A stretch of 38,323 nucleotides of DNA, taken from positions 1 through 38,323 of the forward strand of contig JAFWSS010000122.1 in NCBI GenBank assembly GCA_017524385.1, in the 5' to 3' direction. This document shows, piece after piece, positions 15,035 through 24,804 of this stretch. Position 1 is the stretch's first letter, and every line of letters starts with the position of its first letter. The notes below the pieces were generated by a model. The model worked only from the letters and a program-made list of their open reading frames with translations, did not search any database and was not told the DNA's origin. The position numbers and the translations under genes were made by a program. This DNA comes from Prevotella sp. (GTDB lineage: Bacteria > Bacteroidota > Bacteroidia > Bacteroidales > Bacteroidaceae).

Positions 15035-16070
15035 ATGGTTGTAATGCAGTATAGTGTAGTTCGTCGCCCACCACTTCCAGGGGAGCATCCACGTTGTCGG
15101 TAAAAAGTTGTCCAGTCCCCAGTCCTTGCGGCATGGGCACCGGACATCCATAGATATGAGCGGCAAACTGCGCGATGGCAGAGAGTCCCACGTTGCTTTC
15201 CAAGGCAGAAGTCATCCACGACCCAATGCCCCGTTTCTCAGCCATGTCAATCCATTCGCTCGTCCCCGCCAGTCCTCCATGGAGCGAGGGTTTCAAGATG
15301 ATGAATGCAGGCTTGACGATGTCCAGGAGTTCCTCCTTCATCAGCGGGATGTTCACCCCTATCAACTCCTCGTCGAGAGCAATGGGAATGGGCGAATTGG
15401 CGCACAAGTCAGCCATCACCTTCCATTGTCCCTGCCTGATGGGTTGCTCGATGGAATGTATGCCAAAAGTAGCCAGCCTCTGCAGTTTTCCCATAGCCTC
15501 TTCTGGTTTGAATGCTCCATTGGCATCAAGCCTCAACTGTATGCATTCCGGTGAGAAACGCTGCCTGACACGCCTCATCAAGTCGATTTCACTCTCGAAA
15601 TCAATGGCGCCGATTTTGAGTTTCACACATCGGAACCCCATCTCCATTTTCTCCTCCATTCTCTCGAGCATCTCATCATAGTCGCCCATCCACACCAGTC
15701 CGTTGATGGGAATGCCGACCTCGCCCCTAGTAAACGGAGTGTCGAAAATGACGTCAGAGGCAGCTCGCTGGCGCAAGAGCGCCGTCTCCAAACCAAACCT
15801 CATGGAAGGATAAGGAGCCAACAGCCCATGGTCTATCTCGCCTTTTCTCTCCACCATCCTGCACATCTCACGCAAGACGTCTCCATAGTCGGGCAGGTCG
15901 TCACAACTCAATTGCGGCAGAGGAGCACACTCCCCCACCCCGACAGCTCCGGGGTCGTCGTCGTCAGTGGCTGTCACCATCCAGGAATGCCTTGTGGTAT
16001 ACACTCCCCTTGATGTCCCGGCGGGCACCTTGAAATGGAAAGTCCGCTCAGATACAGTCAGTTTCAGCAT
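15021..16070 (-). CDS. menC: o-Succinylbenzoate synthase
   Basis: This 349-aa enolase-superfamily enzyme dehydrates SHCHC to o-succinylbenzoate. The barrel signature residues appear in order: KLKIG (catalytic Lys), LRLDANGAF (metal Asp), SIEQPIRQG (metal Glu), IALDEELIGV (metal Asp/Glu) and FIILKPSLHGG (second Lys). The start MLKLTVSERTFHFKVPAGTS gives the usual N-terminal capping domain. It lies 15 nt after menB and overlaps menE by 14 nt, so menB-menC-menE are tightly coupled. Confidence 0.92.
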   Translation of the reverse strand: MLKLTVSERTFHFKVPAGTSRGVYTTRHSWMVTATDDDDPGAVGVGECAPLPQLSCDDLPDYGDVLREMCRMVERKGEIDHGLLAPYPSMRFGLETALLRQRAASDVIFDTPFTRGEVGIPINGLVWMGDYDEMLERMEEKMEMGFRCVKLKIGAIDFESEIDLMRRVRQRFSPECIQLRLDANGAFKPEEAMGKLQRLATFGIHSIEQPIRQGQWKVMADLCANSPIPIALDEELIGVNIPLMKEELLDIVKPAFIILKPSLHGGLAGTSEWIDMAEKRGIGSWMTSALESNVGLSAIAQFAAHIYGCPVPMPQGLGTGQLFTDNVDAPLEVVGDELHYTALQPYDTV

Positions 16071-16085
16071 ATTTCAAGATATTAT

Positions 16086-16907
16086 TCAAGGCAGTTTGGG
16101 ATATTTCTTGAAGTCGGGCTTGCGTTTCTCCAAAAAGGCTTTTCCACCTTCCTGAGCCTCGTCGAGGAAATAGTAGAGCATAGTGCAGTCGCCAGCAAGC
16201 TCCTGTATGCCAGCTTGTCCGTCCAATTCGGCATTGAGTCCGGCCTTGATCATGCGCAAGGCAAGCGGACTTCTCTCCATCATCGTCTCAGCCCATTCCA
16301 CACACTCGTCCTCCAACCGTTCGAAGGGTACGACCTTGTTGACCATTCCCATTCTCTCAGCCTCTTGGGCGGAATACTGTCTGCAAAGAAACCATATCTC
16401 CCTTGCCTTCTTCTGTCCCACTATCCTGGCGAGGTAGGAAGACCCAAATCCGGCATCAAACGAGCCCACCTTTGGGCCAGTCTGTCCGAAGATGGCGTTT
16501 TCGCTTGCGATGGTGAGGTCGCAGACGAGGTGAAGGACATGTCCACCCCCTATGGCGTAGCCGTTGACCATGGCAATGACCGGTTTGGGCAACCTGCGTA
16601 TCTGCATCTGCACGTCGAGGACGCTCAGTCTGGGGACACCTTCTTCATCCACATATCCCCCTCTCCCCTTCACGTGCATGTCGCCACCGGCGCAAAACGC
16701 CTTGTCGCCGGCACCGGTGAGAATGACGACGCAGATGTCCTGCGCCTCACGACAGTAAGCAAAGGCCTGTGAGAGTTCCAGTGTGGTCTTGGGTGTGAAA
16801 GCATTACGGTAACGTGGTCGGTTGATGGTGATTTTTGCAATCCCATTGTATTCTTCGAAGAGGATTTCCTCAAAATCCCTGATCTTCGTCCATTGTCTTT
16901 TTGGCAT
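16086..16907 (-). CDS. menB: 1,4-Dihydroxy-2-naphthoyl-CoA synthase
   Basis: This is a 273-aa crotonase-fold protein that closes the second ring of menaquinone. Recognisable parts are [20 protein letters not shown], the oxyanion stretch [31 protein letters not shown], and [20 protein letters not shown]. The last is highly typical of MenB. The C-terminus [16 protein letters not shown] is also standard. It is separated from menD by 176 nt carrying a purine-rich repeat patch, unlike the tight spacing elsewhere in the cluster. Confidence 0.95.
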   Translation of the reverse strand: MPKRQWTKIRDFEEILFEEYNGIAKITINRPRYRNAFTPKTTLELSQAFAYCREAQDICVVILTGAGDKAFCAGGDMHVKGRGGYVDEEGVPRLSVLDVQMQIRRLPKPVIAMVNGYAIGGGHVLHLVCDLTIASENAIFGQTGPKVGSFDAGFGSSYLARIVGQKKAREIWFLCRQYSAQEAERMGMVNKVVPFERLEDECVEWAETMMERSPLALRMIKAGLNAELDGQAGIQELAGDCTMLYYFLDEAQEGGKAFLEKRKPDFKKYPKLP

Positions 16908-16919
16908 ATGATATAAGTA

Positions 16920-16998
16920 TTTAATTGGGAGTTAAAGGGGAGTTTTTTAAGGAGTTATAGGGGAGTAAAAGGGGAGTAAAAAGGGAGTTAAAGGGACA
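16920..16998. repeat. GGGGAGTAAAA-type degenerate repeats inside the men cluster
   Basis: About seven units of GGGAGTTAAAG, GGGGAGTAAAA and similar lie in the 176-nt gap between menD and menB. In the sense of the men transcript this is a pyrimidine-rich leader ahead of menB. No promoter box was found in 16908-17083. Confidence 0.6.
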
Positions 16999-17083
16999 TT
17001 TGTTCGCATATAGTGCCTTTTTAGCTTCACTTTTTCACGCCTTGTATATTCTAACTTGCGAAAGTTGAGTAAGTGCATTGGTA

Positions 17084-18850
17084 TTATGTTTTTTTCCTTT
17101 CAAACAGATTGAAGTATTGGGCCAAAGCCTTGGCATCGGCATCGGCATCGGTGAACACCTCCAATAGCAGAGGTCTTTGCCTTTCCTCGACGAGCAAGGT
17201 CACGATGCCCATCCTCGCCTCCTCCATGTTTGTGGCCTTGAGATATCCCACATCGTTTTGCTCGCATATTCCCCTTGCCGTCACATGGTGCTCAGCGGCG
17301 ACAAGCCTGTCACGCACGCAGCTTTGTTCCAGTCCGGGCAATGAAAGGAAGATGCCTCCCTTCCCGTTGTTGAGCACGATGATGCGCAAATTCCCCCTCA
17401 GGTTCTGGTTCCACAACGCGTTTTGGTCGTAAAAGAAACTCAAGTCTCCGATGACACAGAACACCTTGTCGTCACTTGCCACGGAAAAGCCCGCCGCCGT
17501 AGAAAGCGATCCATCAATACCGTTGACCCCTCGGTTGCACCAGACGGGATGCCAGGCATGGATGTTGGCCAACCTTACAGCCGCACTATTGGCATAGTGC
17601 ACATCGAAGTCATATTCCATATCCTCCAACTGCTGTTCGAAATAATCCACCACCGCCATCTGCGAGAACGCCGGGCGATAGTCTTCGGCGATGACACGCA
17701 CCTTTTGTAAGACTTCCCGCCAACGCTGGGAGAAAGCGAATGACTTGGCAGAGGGAGAGCCTGAGAAATCGGAATTTCCTGAATGGTCTAGAAAATCGGA
17801 GTTTCCTGAGTGGTCGGAGGAATCTGAGTTTTCCAGATACCTCAAGAAACTTTCCAAGTTGCCAGTGAACAGATGGTCGAGGTGCATGGTCACATCTCTC
17901 ACCAAGCCGTCCGGGTTGACCATGCAGACGAGGGCGCCAGCCGACACTTTCCTCAAGAAACGTTTCATTCGCTTGCTCACAAGCGTTCCTCCGAAATAGA
18001 CGATGGTGTCGGGCCAATATTGCTCGTCGTCGCCGATGAGCGACAACGCTTCCTCCACATGGACAGGTCCTGTTGGCAGACCAGCAAGACTCTCAGCCAA
18101 GACGACGGCTCTACCAGGCAATCGTCCTCCCGGCTTCAGTGCTAATCGTGACAATTGCCCTATGGCTTCATTCTGCCCCACCACCACCATCAGTCTTTCC
18201 GCCTTCTCCATCATTTCAGCAAGTAGTCGATAATCTCCCACTTGCATACCGGCGTGCCTTCTTACCACCCGCTCCTGGGGCAGTTGTGTAGTGGTGAAAC
18301 TGAAAAGTGGTTCATCGATGGGAACATTGATATGAACCGGTCCTTTGACCATATTGGGTTCCAATGCGTTCCGTCCACCGGTCTCCATCAAGGCCTCGTT
18401 GACCAAGCGGTTGCAATACCACCGTTCCTCTTCATCTTCCACATTCACAGGCAGAGCCACCGCTTTCCTCACAAAAGGTTGCAAGGCATCCTCCTGCGGC
18501 AGTGTCTGGCCGTCGAGTTGCCCTATCCACCTTTTAGGCCTATCTGCCGACACCACTACAAGCGGCACTTGCTGATAGAAAGCCTCAGCCACAGCAGGAG
18601 CCAGGTTGAGCAATGCCGTGCCCGACGTGACACATACCACGACGGGTTCCCCTGTGGCCTGTGCCATACCCAGTGCATAGAATCCGGCACTTCGCTCATC
18701 GGTGACAGGGTGGCAGTTGATGGAAGGCGCCTCATTGAGGTTGTGCACGATGGGTGCATTGCGACTGCCCGGACACACCACGGCATGGTGGATTCCTTTC
18801 GCGACGAGCAGTGCGGTGAGAATGTTGACGTTTTCCTTGTCGGAGTACAT
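17084..18850 (-). CDS. menD: SEPHCHC synthase (MenD)
   Basis: This 588-aa thiamine-diphosphate enzyme joins 2-oxoglutarate to isochorismate. It has VCPGSRNAP (residues 26-34), the ThDP-activating Glu52 in VTDERSAGF, VTSGTALLNLAPAVAEA, and the cofactor motif GDLSFFYDQNALWN with LNNGKGGIF. The length is close to the family. Oddity: residues about 337-365 carry a Ser/Asp-rich tandem repeat (HSGNSDFLDHSGNSDF) in the linker between the middle and ThDP-binding domains, encoded by 27-nt DNA repeats at 17765-17830. The start ATG 18850 is 15 nt after the isochorismate synthase stop. Confidence 0.93.
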   Translation of the reverse strand: MYSDKENVNILTALLVAKGIHHAVVCPGSRNAPIVHNLNEAPSINCHPVTDERSAGFYALGMAQATGEPVVVCVTSGTALLNLAPAVAEAFYQQVPLVVVSADRPKRWIGQLDGQTLPQEDALQPFVRKAVALPVNVEDEEERWYCNRLVNEALMETGGRNALEPNMVKGPVHINVPIDEPLFSFTTTQLPQERVVRRHAGMQVGDYRLLAEMMEKAERLMVVVGQNEAIGQLSRLALKPGGRLPGRAVVLAESLAGLPTGPVHVEEALSLIGDDEQYWPDTIVYFGGTLVSKRMKRFLRKVSAGALVCMVNPDGLVRDVTMHLDHLFTGNLESFLRYLENSDSSDHSGNSDFLDHSGNSDFSGSPSAKSFAFSQRWREVLQKVRVIAEDYRPAFSQMAVVDYFEQQLEDMEYDFDVHYANSAAVRLANIHAWHPVWCNRGVNGIDGSLSTAAGFSVASDDKVFCVIGDLSFFYDQNALWNQNLRGNLRIIVLNNGKGGIFLSLPGLEQSCVRDRLVAAEHHVTARGICEQNDVGYLKATNMEEARMGIVTLLVEERQRPLLLEVFTDADADAKALAQYFNLFERKKT

Positions 18851-18865
18851 ATTTCTGTTGGAATA

Positions 18866-19978
18866 CTACTTCTTGGTATGCATGATGTCCTTCATGGTGC
18901 ACATCTTGTCCTCTGTCTCTTTCCACTCCACCTCTTGTTCGCTGCCGGCCATGATGCCACCTCCGGCAAACAAGCAGCATCCCCCCTCATCAATCCTCAT
19001 GCATCGAAGCGACACATAGAGATGAGTGGCGGAGTCGCTTCCCATGGGTCCGGCAAAACCGCTGTAATACTGCCTTGGGGTGAATTCATTTCTCAGGATG
19101 AAATCGCGAGCATTGTCCTTTGGCAGTCCGCAAACGGCGGGTGTGGGATACAAGATGCTGAGCAATCGTCCGATGTCTTCAGGATGCGACATGGTGAAGT
19201 TGAAATCACTCTTGAGATGAACAAGTTTTCCCGCCCTAACGGTATAAGGTCCTTTCTCCTCTATGAAATCCGCCACTTGTTCAAGACTTTCCGTAATATA
19301 TGTGGATACGAACCTTTGTTCTTGAATGTTCTTGATATCCCATTTGAAATCATATTTGCCAACAGGTTCACGCGATGGAGGGTCGTCGAAGTCTAGTTGG
19401 TTCTCCCCAAGGGCCATCGTTCCTGCAAGCGATACTGTGGACCAGTGGGTGCCCACCCCCTCGAGCAGCACCTCCGGGGTGGCCATCAGCCATGTCCCGC
19501 TTCTCCATGTCGACACCAATGCCACGAACATCCGTGGATAACGGCTGCACGCATCTGCAAACATCATGAGCGGTGTGCGCCCCTCGTCATATTTTTCCCT
19601 CACACACCTGGCAAGCACAATTTTGGAGAATTCCCCTTCAAGAACCTGCGAATGGAAATTGGCGAAATCGATGGCATAATTCGAGTGGGAACTTTTCCTC
19701 ACTTTCTCATGTTGCTTGGGTTCGGCAAGGATGGACTCCAACGTATCCCTCCAAGGTTGTCGGTCGGTTAAAAGTTCGTCGGGGTTGATGCTCAACGTCG
19801 TATCCGGATGGATGACCAGCACCGGATAGCGTTTGTCGACAGCAAACGGCGCCATGACAAACCCGTCCTTCCCGCTGAGGGAAGATACCGAAGGCAATTC
19901 TTCCGGCTGCCCCTCCTGCTGTATCAGGAGATGGCATTGTGCTTCGTATGGAAGTCTGAAAATAGCAAAAGCACCCAT
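18866..19978 (-). CDS. menF: Isochorismate synthase
   Basis: This 370-aa chorismate-utilising enzyme converts chorismate to isochorismate, the first step of menaquinone synthesis. Typical family parts are FSKIVLARCVRE, LVSTWRSGTWLMATPEVLLE, VSLAGTMALGE, LYPTPAVCGLPKDNA, YYSGFAGPMG and the end CLFAGGGIMAGSEQEVEW. In menF/entC enzymes the SLAGT and PTPAVCG segments line the active site. Its position ahead of menD supports menF over entC. The gap to the thioesterase gene upstream is 4 nt. Confidence 0.92.
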   Translation of the reverse strand: MGAFAIFRLPYEAQCHLLIQQEGQPEELPSVSSLSGKDGFVMAPFAVDKRYPVLVIHPDTTLSINPDELLTDRQPWRDTLESILAEPKQHEKVRKSSHSNYAIDFANFHSQVLEGEFSKIVLARCVREKYDEGRTPLMMFADACSRYPRMFVALVSTWRSGTWLMATPEVLLEGVGTHWSTVSLAGTMALGENQLDFDDPPSREPVGKYDFKWDIKNIQEQRFVSTYITESLEQVADFIEEKGPYTVRAGKLVHLKSDFNFTMSHPEDIGRLLSILYPTPAVCGLPKDNARDFILRNEFTPRQYYSGFAGPMGSDSATHLYVSLRCMRIDEGGCCLFAGGGIMAGSEQEVEWKETEDKMCTMKDIMHTKK

Positions 19979-19982
19979 GTCA

Positions 19983-20402
19983 CTAGTTTTTGTTTTTGGC
20001 GGTGATGATATAATTGGTTACCGTGACGGTTGAAATGAGTTCACCGGCGGAATTGTTGATTTCCACATTCCACACATGCAAGCGTTTGCCTTTTTGGACA
20101 AGGTGAGCCAATGCGGTGACGGTGTCACCCTCCAACACGGCTTTGACATGGCTTCCACTGACACTGATGCCCACACAGATTTTCCCTGGGCAAAGCGCGG
20201 AAGACCCCACTCCGGCGAGATTTTCTGCCAAAGCGAGCGTCGCCCCGCCACTGAGGAAGCCGAAAGGTTGGCGGTTGCGCTCATCGACGACCATGGTGGC
20301 CATCACCATGTCGTCGTCGGGGGTGGAAATGAAATTCATCCCCAGCGCGGTGGAGAGGTTGGGACTCCTCTCTATGATTTCCTTGATGTAGTCTATATTC
20401 AT
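19983..20402 (-). CDS. menI: Hotdog-fold thioesterase, probable DHNA-CoA thioesterase
   Basis: This 139-aa protein starts at the ATG at 20400-20402 (MNIDYIKEIIERSPNLSTAL). A longer frame from 20444 adds 14 residues that overlap the promoter. It belongs to the PaaI/YdiI hotdog type: RNRQPFGFLSGGATLALAEN holds the usual catalytic helix with Glu, and CVGISVSGSHVKAVLEGDTV follows. As first gene of a men operon, hydrolysis of DHNA-CoA is the natural role; this is inferred from context. Motifs alone would not separate it from other 4HBT thioesterases. Confidence 0.82.
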   Translation of the reverse strand: MNIDYIKEIIERSPNLSTALGMNFISTPDDDMVMATMVVDERNRQPFGFLSGGATLALAENLAGVGSSALCPGKICVGISVSGSHVKAVLEGDTVTALAHLVQKGKRLHVWNVEINNSAGELISTVTVTNYIITAKNKN

Positions 20403-20422
20403 AATGGTGTTGTAACAAAAGG

Positions 20423-20430
20423 CAAAATTA
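20423..20430 (-). promoter_or_regulatory. Promoter (-7 box) of the men operon
   Basis: Minus strand TAATTTTG at 20423-20430, 20 nt before the menI start. No convincing -33 TTG was seen. Its position argues for the shorter menI start. Confidence 0.45.
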
Positions 20431-20575
20431 CAAATTAATTTCAAATAAGGATGCTTTGAAGGTGTTTTTTTCTTTCACATGGGGTTTTAGGGGCTTTAAG
20501 CACCCTGAAAAGACATTTTGCCTTGCCATGATGCAAAAATGCATAAAAGAGGTGGCTGCTTCGCAAAAAAATTTG

Positions 20576-20585
20576 TAATTTTGCA
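20576..20585 (+). promoter_or_regulatory. Promoter (-7 box) of the lysS operon
   Basis: TAATTTTGCA (20576-20585), 29 nt before the lysS ATG. The region 20446-20575 between the divergent operons has no gene. The -33 region is weak. Confidence 0.55.
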
Positions 20586-20614
20586 CCGCTAAAGCTAAAA
20601 AACAGCCAAGAAAA

Positions 20615-22348
20615 ATGAACATATTAGAATTAAACGAACAAGAGATAGGCAGGCGGCAGAGTCTGGAAGAGTTGCGCAAATTAGGCATCAACCCATATCC
20701 AGCCGCCGAATTCCCCACCAACGCATTCTCCACCGACATCATCAAAGAGTTCACCGACGATGCCGAGCCCCGCCCCGTGGTGGTGGCCGGCCGCATGATG
20801 AGCCGCCGCGTGATGGGCAAGGCCAGTTTCATGGAGTTGCAGGACTCCAAGGGCCGCATCCAGGTGTATGTCAAACGCGACGACATCTGCCCCGACGAGG
20901 ACAAGACCCTCTACAACACCGTTTTCAAGAAATTGCTCGACATCGGCGACTTCGTAGGCGTCCGCGGCATCGTCTTCCGCACCCAGACGGGTGAAATCAG
21001 CATCCACGCCCAGGAGCTCACCCTGCTTTCTAAGAGCCTTAAGCCCCTTCCCATCGTGAAATACAAGGACGGTGTCGCCTACGACAAGTTCGACGACCCG
21101 GAACTTCGCTACCGCCAGCGCTATGTCGACCTGGTGGTGAACGAGGGTGTGAAGGAGACCTTCCTCCAGCGCGCCACCGTCATCCGCACGATGCGCCGCG
21201 TGCTCGACGAGGCCGGCTACACGGAGGTGGAGACTCCCACCCTGCAGACGATTGCCGGCGGGGCCAGTGCACGTCCCTTCATGACCCACTTCAACGCGCT
21301 CGACCAGGACATGTACATGCGCATCGCCACCGAACTCTACCTCAAGCGCCTCATCGTGGGTGGCTTCGAGGGAGTGTATGAGATTGGCAAGAACTTCCGC
21401 AACGAAGGCATGGACCGCAACCACAACCCTGAGTTCACCTGCATGGAACTTTACGTTCAATACAAGGACTACGAGTGGATGATGTCGTTCACCGAACGGC
21501 TTCTCGAAACCATCTGCATCGCCGTCAATGGCAGCACGGAGCGCGAAATCGACGGAAAAATCGTGAGTTTCAAGGCTCCTTACCGCCGCCTCCCCATCCT
21601 CGACGCCATCAAGGAGAAGACAGGCTACGACCTCGACGGCAAGAGCGAGGAAGAGCTCAGGGAGATTGCCAAGGCATTGGGCATCGAGGTGGATGAGACG
21701 ATGGGCAAAGGCAAACTCATCGACGAGATATTCGGCGAGACCTGCGAGGGAAGTTTCATCCAGCCCACCTTCATCACCGACTACCCTGTGGAAATGTCGC
21801 CACTGACGAAGATGCACCGCTCGAAACCCGGCCTGACGGAGCGTTTCGAACTGATGGTCAACGGCAAGGAACTGGCCAACGCCTATTCCGAGCTCAACGA
21901 CCCCATCGACCAAGAAGAACGCTTCAAGGAGCAGATGCGTCTGGCCGACAAAGGCGACGACGAGGCGATGATCATCGACCAGGACTTCCTGCGCGCACTC
22001 CAATACGGCATGCCACCCACCAGCGGCATCGGCATAGGCATCGACCGCCTCACCATGCTGATGACGGGCAAGACCTACATTCAGGAAGTGCTCCTCTTCC
22101 CACAGATGCGCCCTGAGAAGAAAGCTCCCCGCAGCACCGTGGCTGAATGGGCGGAAGTGGGAGTGCCCGAACCCTGGGTGCCCGTTCTCAACAAATGCGG
22201 TTACTACCTCGTGCAAGACATCAAGGATGTCAACCCCCAGAAACTGCAAATGGACGCCTGCGGCGTGAACAAGAAATACAAACTTGGCTACGACAATCCC
22301 AAGGTTGAAGAGTTTGCCAAGTGGATAGAAGCCGCGCAATCCAAATAA
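20615..22348 (+). CDS. lysS: Lysyl-tRNA synthetase, class II
   Basis: This 577-aa enzyme charges tRNA-Lys. It has an N-terminal OB-fold anticodon-binding domain ([20 protein letters not shown]). The class II catalytic core follows with motif 2 ([20 protein letters not shown]) and motif 3 ([15 protein letters not shown]). It is about 70 residues longer than the E. coli enzyme because of a C-terminal extension (about 505-577, [20 protein letters not shown]). This looks like a small helical domain and is usual in Bacteroidetes. It heads the operon lysS-gpsA-pgi-HAD-lipoprotein-mnmA. Confidence 0.96.
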   Translation: MNILELNEQEIGRRQSLEELRKLGINPYPAAEFPTNAFSTDIIKEFTDDAEPRPVVVAGRMMSRRVMGKASFMELQDSKGRIQVYVKRDDICPDEDKTLYNTVFKKLLDIGDFVGVRGIVFRTQTGEISIHAQELTLLSKSLKPLPIVKYKDGVAYDKFDDPELRYRQRYVDLVVNEGVKETFLQRATVIRTMRRVLDEAGYTEVETPTLQTIAGGASARPFMTHFNALDQDMYMRIATELYLKRLIVGGFEGVYEIGKNFRNEGMDRNHNPEFTCMELYVQYKDYEWMMSFTERLLETICIAVNGSTEREIDGKIVSFKAPYRRLPILDAIKEKTGYDLDGKSEEELREIAKALGIEVDETMGKGKLIDEIFGETCEGSFIQPTFITDYPVEMSPLTKMHRSKPGLTERFELMVNGKELANAYSELNDPIDQEERFKEQMRLADKGDDEAMIIDQDFLRALQYGMPPTSGIGIGIDRLTMLMTGKTYIQEVLLFPQMRPEKKAPRSTVAEWAEVGVPEPWVPVLNKCGYYLVQDIKDVNPQKLQMDACGVNKKYKLGYDNPKVEEFAKWIEAAQSK

Positions 22349-22399
22349 CCAAGCACCAACCACGCCGCCGCTCTCCGTCAAGGCAGCGGCGGCACAACC

Positions 22400-23407
22400 A
22401 TGACTTCCATGCATAATTGCGGCAAGACAGCCATCATCGGCGGAGGCAGTTGGGCCACAGCCATAGCCAAGATCGTAGTGGGGCACACCCACCACATCGG
22501 ATGGTATATGCGGCGCGACGACCGCATCGCAGACTTCCGACGCATGGGGCACAACCCTGCATACCTCACCAGTGTGCATTTCAACACCGAAGAGATCAAT
22601 TTTTCCAGCGACATCAACAAGATTGTCGACCAATACGACACGCTCGTCTTCGTCACCCCTTCCCCATACCTGAAGAACCACCTCAAGAAGCTCAAGACTC
22701 GCATCAAGGAGAAATTCATCATCACCGCCATCAAAGGCATCGTGCCCGACGAGAACCTCGTCTGCTCCGAATATTTCCACCAAGTGTATGACGTGCCCTA
22801 TGAGAACCTCGCCTGCATCGGGGGTCCCTCCCATGCCGAAGAGGTGGCGCTTGAAAGGCTGTCGTACCTCACCGTGGGATGCGCCGACCTGGAGAAGGCG
22901 CAGGCCTTCACCGAACTCCTCTCCAGCAACTACATCAAGACCAAGACGAGCAATGATGTCATCGGCATAGAATACTCCTCGGTGCTCAAGAACGTCTACG
23001 CCATCGCAGCCGGCATCTGCAGCGGCCTGAAATACGGCGACAACTTCCAAGCCGTGCTGATGTCCAACGCCGTGCAGGAGATGTCGCGCTTCCTCTCCGT
23101 CATCAGTCCCTCCGCCGACCGCAACGTCTATGACTCCGTCTACTTGGGCGACCTCCTGGTGACCGGCTATTCCAATTTCTCCCGCAACCGCGTCTTCGGC
23201 ACGATGATAGGCAAGGGATACAGCGTGAAAAGCGCACAAATAGAGATGGAGATGATTGCAGAAGGATTCTTCGGCACCAAGTGCATGAAGGAGATCAACC
23301 GCCACCTGCATGTCAACATGCCCATCCTCGATGCGGTATACAACATCCTTTACGAGCGCATCTCACCACAGATAGAAATCAAACTGCTCACCGACAGTTT
23401 CAGATAA
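22400..23407 (+). CDS. gpsA: Glycerol-3-phosphate dehydrogenase [NAD(P)+]
   Basis: This 335-aa cytoplasmic enzyme makes sn-glycerol-3-phosphate from dihydroxyacetone phosphate for phospholipids. The Rossmann motif is GGGSWATAIAKI near residue 14. VFVTPSPYLKNHL, ITAIKGIV and CIGGPSHAEEVA follow. The catalytic Lys lies in EYSSVLKNVYAIAAGICSGL. The C-terminal NRVFGTMIGKGYSVKSAQIE is also typical. It is 51 nt after lysS and 48 nt before pgi. A second Met (codon 4) is an alternative start. Confidence 0.94.
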   Translation: MTSMHNCGKTAIIGGGSWATAIAKIVVGHTHHIGWYMRRDDRIADFRRMGHNPAYLTSVHFNTEEINFSSDINKIVDQYDTLVFVTPSPYLKNHLKKLKTRIKEKFIITAIKGIVPDENLVCSEYFHQVYDVPYENLACIGGPSHAEEVALERLSYLTVGCADLEKAQAFTELLSSNYIKTKTSNDVIGIEYSSVLKNVYAIAAGICSGLKYGDNFQAVLMSNAVQEMSRFLSVISPSADRNVYDSVYLGDLLVTGYSNFSRNRVFGTMIGKGYSVKSAQIEMEMIAEGFFGTKCMKEINRHLHVNMPILDAVYNILYERISPQIEIKLLTDSFR

Positions 23408-23455
23408 GCAGCAACTTTAGAAAATCAATTCCTATACCACAAAAAATCAAAACAA

Positions 23456-24802
23456 ATGAAAAACCTCAGTTTAGACATTTCAAAAGCCGCCCAATTCCTC
23501 AACGAAGGCGCAGTGAAGGCAATGGAACCCCAAGTGAAAACAGCCCAGCAAGCCTTGGAAGCAGGCACCTGCCCCGGCAACGACTTCCTTGGATGGTTGC
23601 ACCTCCCCTCTTCCATCACCCCTTCCTTCCTCGATGAGATACAAGCCTGCGCCGACGTCCTCCGCGCCAACTGCGAGGCCGTCGTGGTGGCAGGCATCGG
23701 CGGCAGCTACCTTGGCGCCCGTGCCGTGATAGAGGCCTTGGGCAACTCCTTTGCCTGGCTTCTCAAGGACAGCAGCAACCCCACCATCCTCTTCGCCGGC
23801 AACAACATCGGCGAGGACTACCTGGCAGAACTCACCGACTATTTGAAAGACAAGAAGTTCGGCGTAATCAACATCTCCAAGTCGGGCACCACCACCGAGA
23901 CCGCCCTCACCTTCCGCCTTCTGAAGAAGCAATGCGAAGCCCAGCGTGGCAAGGAAGAAGCGAAGAAAGTCATCGTGGCAGTCACCGATGCCAAGCGCGG
24001 AGCAGCACGCACCTGCGCCGACAAGGAGGGTTACACCAGTTTCATCATCCCCGACAATGTGGGCGGCCGTTTCTCCGTCCTCACCCCTGTGGGCCTGCTA
24101 CCCATCGCCTGCGCCGGTTTCGACATCCGCCAACTGGTGAAGGGTGCCGCCGACATGGAAGCTGTCTGTGGATTGGAAACACCCTTCGAGGAGAACCCCG
24201 CCGCCCTCTATGCCGCCGTGCGCAACTGCCTGTATGGCGACGGCAAGAAAATAGAAATCATGGTGAACTACCAGCCTAAACTCCATTTCATCAGCGAGTG
24301 GTGGAAGCAACTCTACGGAGAGAGCGAGGGCAAGGAGAACAAAGGTATCTTCCCAGCCTCCTGCGACTTCACCACCGACCTGCACTCCATGGGACAATGG
24401 ATACAAGAAGGCGAGCGCACCATCTTTGAAACCGTCATCAGCGTGGAGCAACCCAACCGCAGACTCCTCTTCCCCGAAGACGAAGAGAACCTCGACGGCC
24501 TCAACTTCCTCGCCGGCAAGCGCGTGGACGAAGTGAACAAGATGGCAGAACTGGGCACCCGCCTTGCACATGTCGATGGTGGAGTGCCCAACATACGCAT
24601 CGCCATCCCCGAACTCAACGCCTACTACATCGGACAACTCATCTATTTCTTCGAGATTGCCTGCGGCATCAGTGGCAACGTCCTCGGTGTCAACCCGTTC
24701 AACCAACCTGGCGTGGAAGCATACAAGAAGAACATGTTTGCCTTGCTCGACAAACCCGGCTATGAGGCTGAGAGCAAAGCCATTAAAGAACGACTGGCCT
24801 GA
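23456..24802 (+). CDS. pgi: Glucose-6-phosphate isomerase
   Basis: This is a 448-aa enzyme of the short bacterial type; it interconverts glucose-6-phosphate and fructose-6-phosphate. Sugar-phosphate binding motifs are [20 protein letters not shown] and [20 protein letters not shown]. Later active-site parts are [16 protein letters not shown] and [19 protein letters not shown]. The stop is 2 nt before the HAD gene start, indicating coupling with the sugar-phosphate-type phosphatase that follows. Confidence 0.95.
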   Translation: MKNLSLDISKAAQFLNEGAVKAMEPQVKTAQQALEAGTCPGNDFLGWLHLPSSITPSFLDEIQACADVLRANCEAVVVAGIGGSYLGARAVIEALGNSFAWLLKDSSNPTILFAGNNIGEDYLAELTDYLKDKKFGVINISKSGTTTETALTFRLLKKQCEAQRGKEEAKKVIVAVTDAKRGAARTCADKEGYTSFIIPDNVGGRFSVLTPVGLLPIACAGFDIRQLVKGAADMEAVCGLETPFEENPAALYAAVRNCLYGDGKKIEIMVNYQPKLHFISEWWKQLYGESEGKENKGIFPASCDFTTDLHSMGQWIQEGERTIFETVISVEQPNRRLLFPEDEENLDGLNFLAGKRVDEVNKMAELGTRLAHVDGGVPNIRIAIPELNAYYIGQLIYFFEIACGISGNVLGVNPFNQPGVEAYKKNMFALLDKPGYEAESKAIKERLA

Positions 24803-24804
24803 CC

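Noticed and set aside
14120-15103. 327-codon plus-strand frame antisense to menE
   Set aside because: menE has its family motifs and fits the operon; the antisense frame has none and is full of His, Phe and Ser from reversed codons.
20681-23311. 876-codon open frame on the minus strand across lysS and gpsA
   Set aside because: It is exactly antisense to two well-supported genes with intact motifs. The predicted protein is rich in His, Val and Ala in the way expected from reading GC-rich codons backwards, and no family is recognisable. It is a by-product of codon bias.
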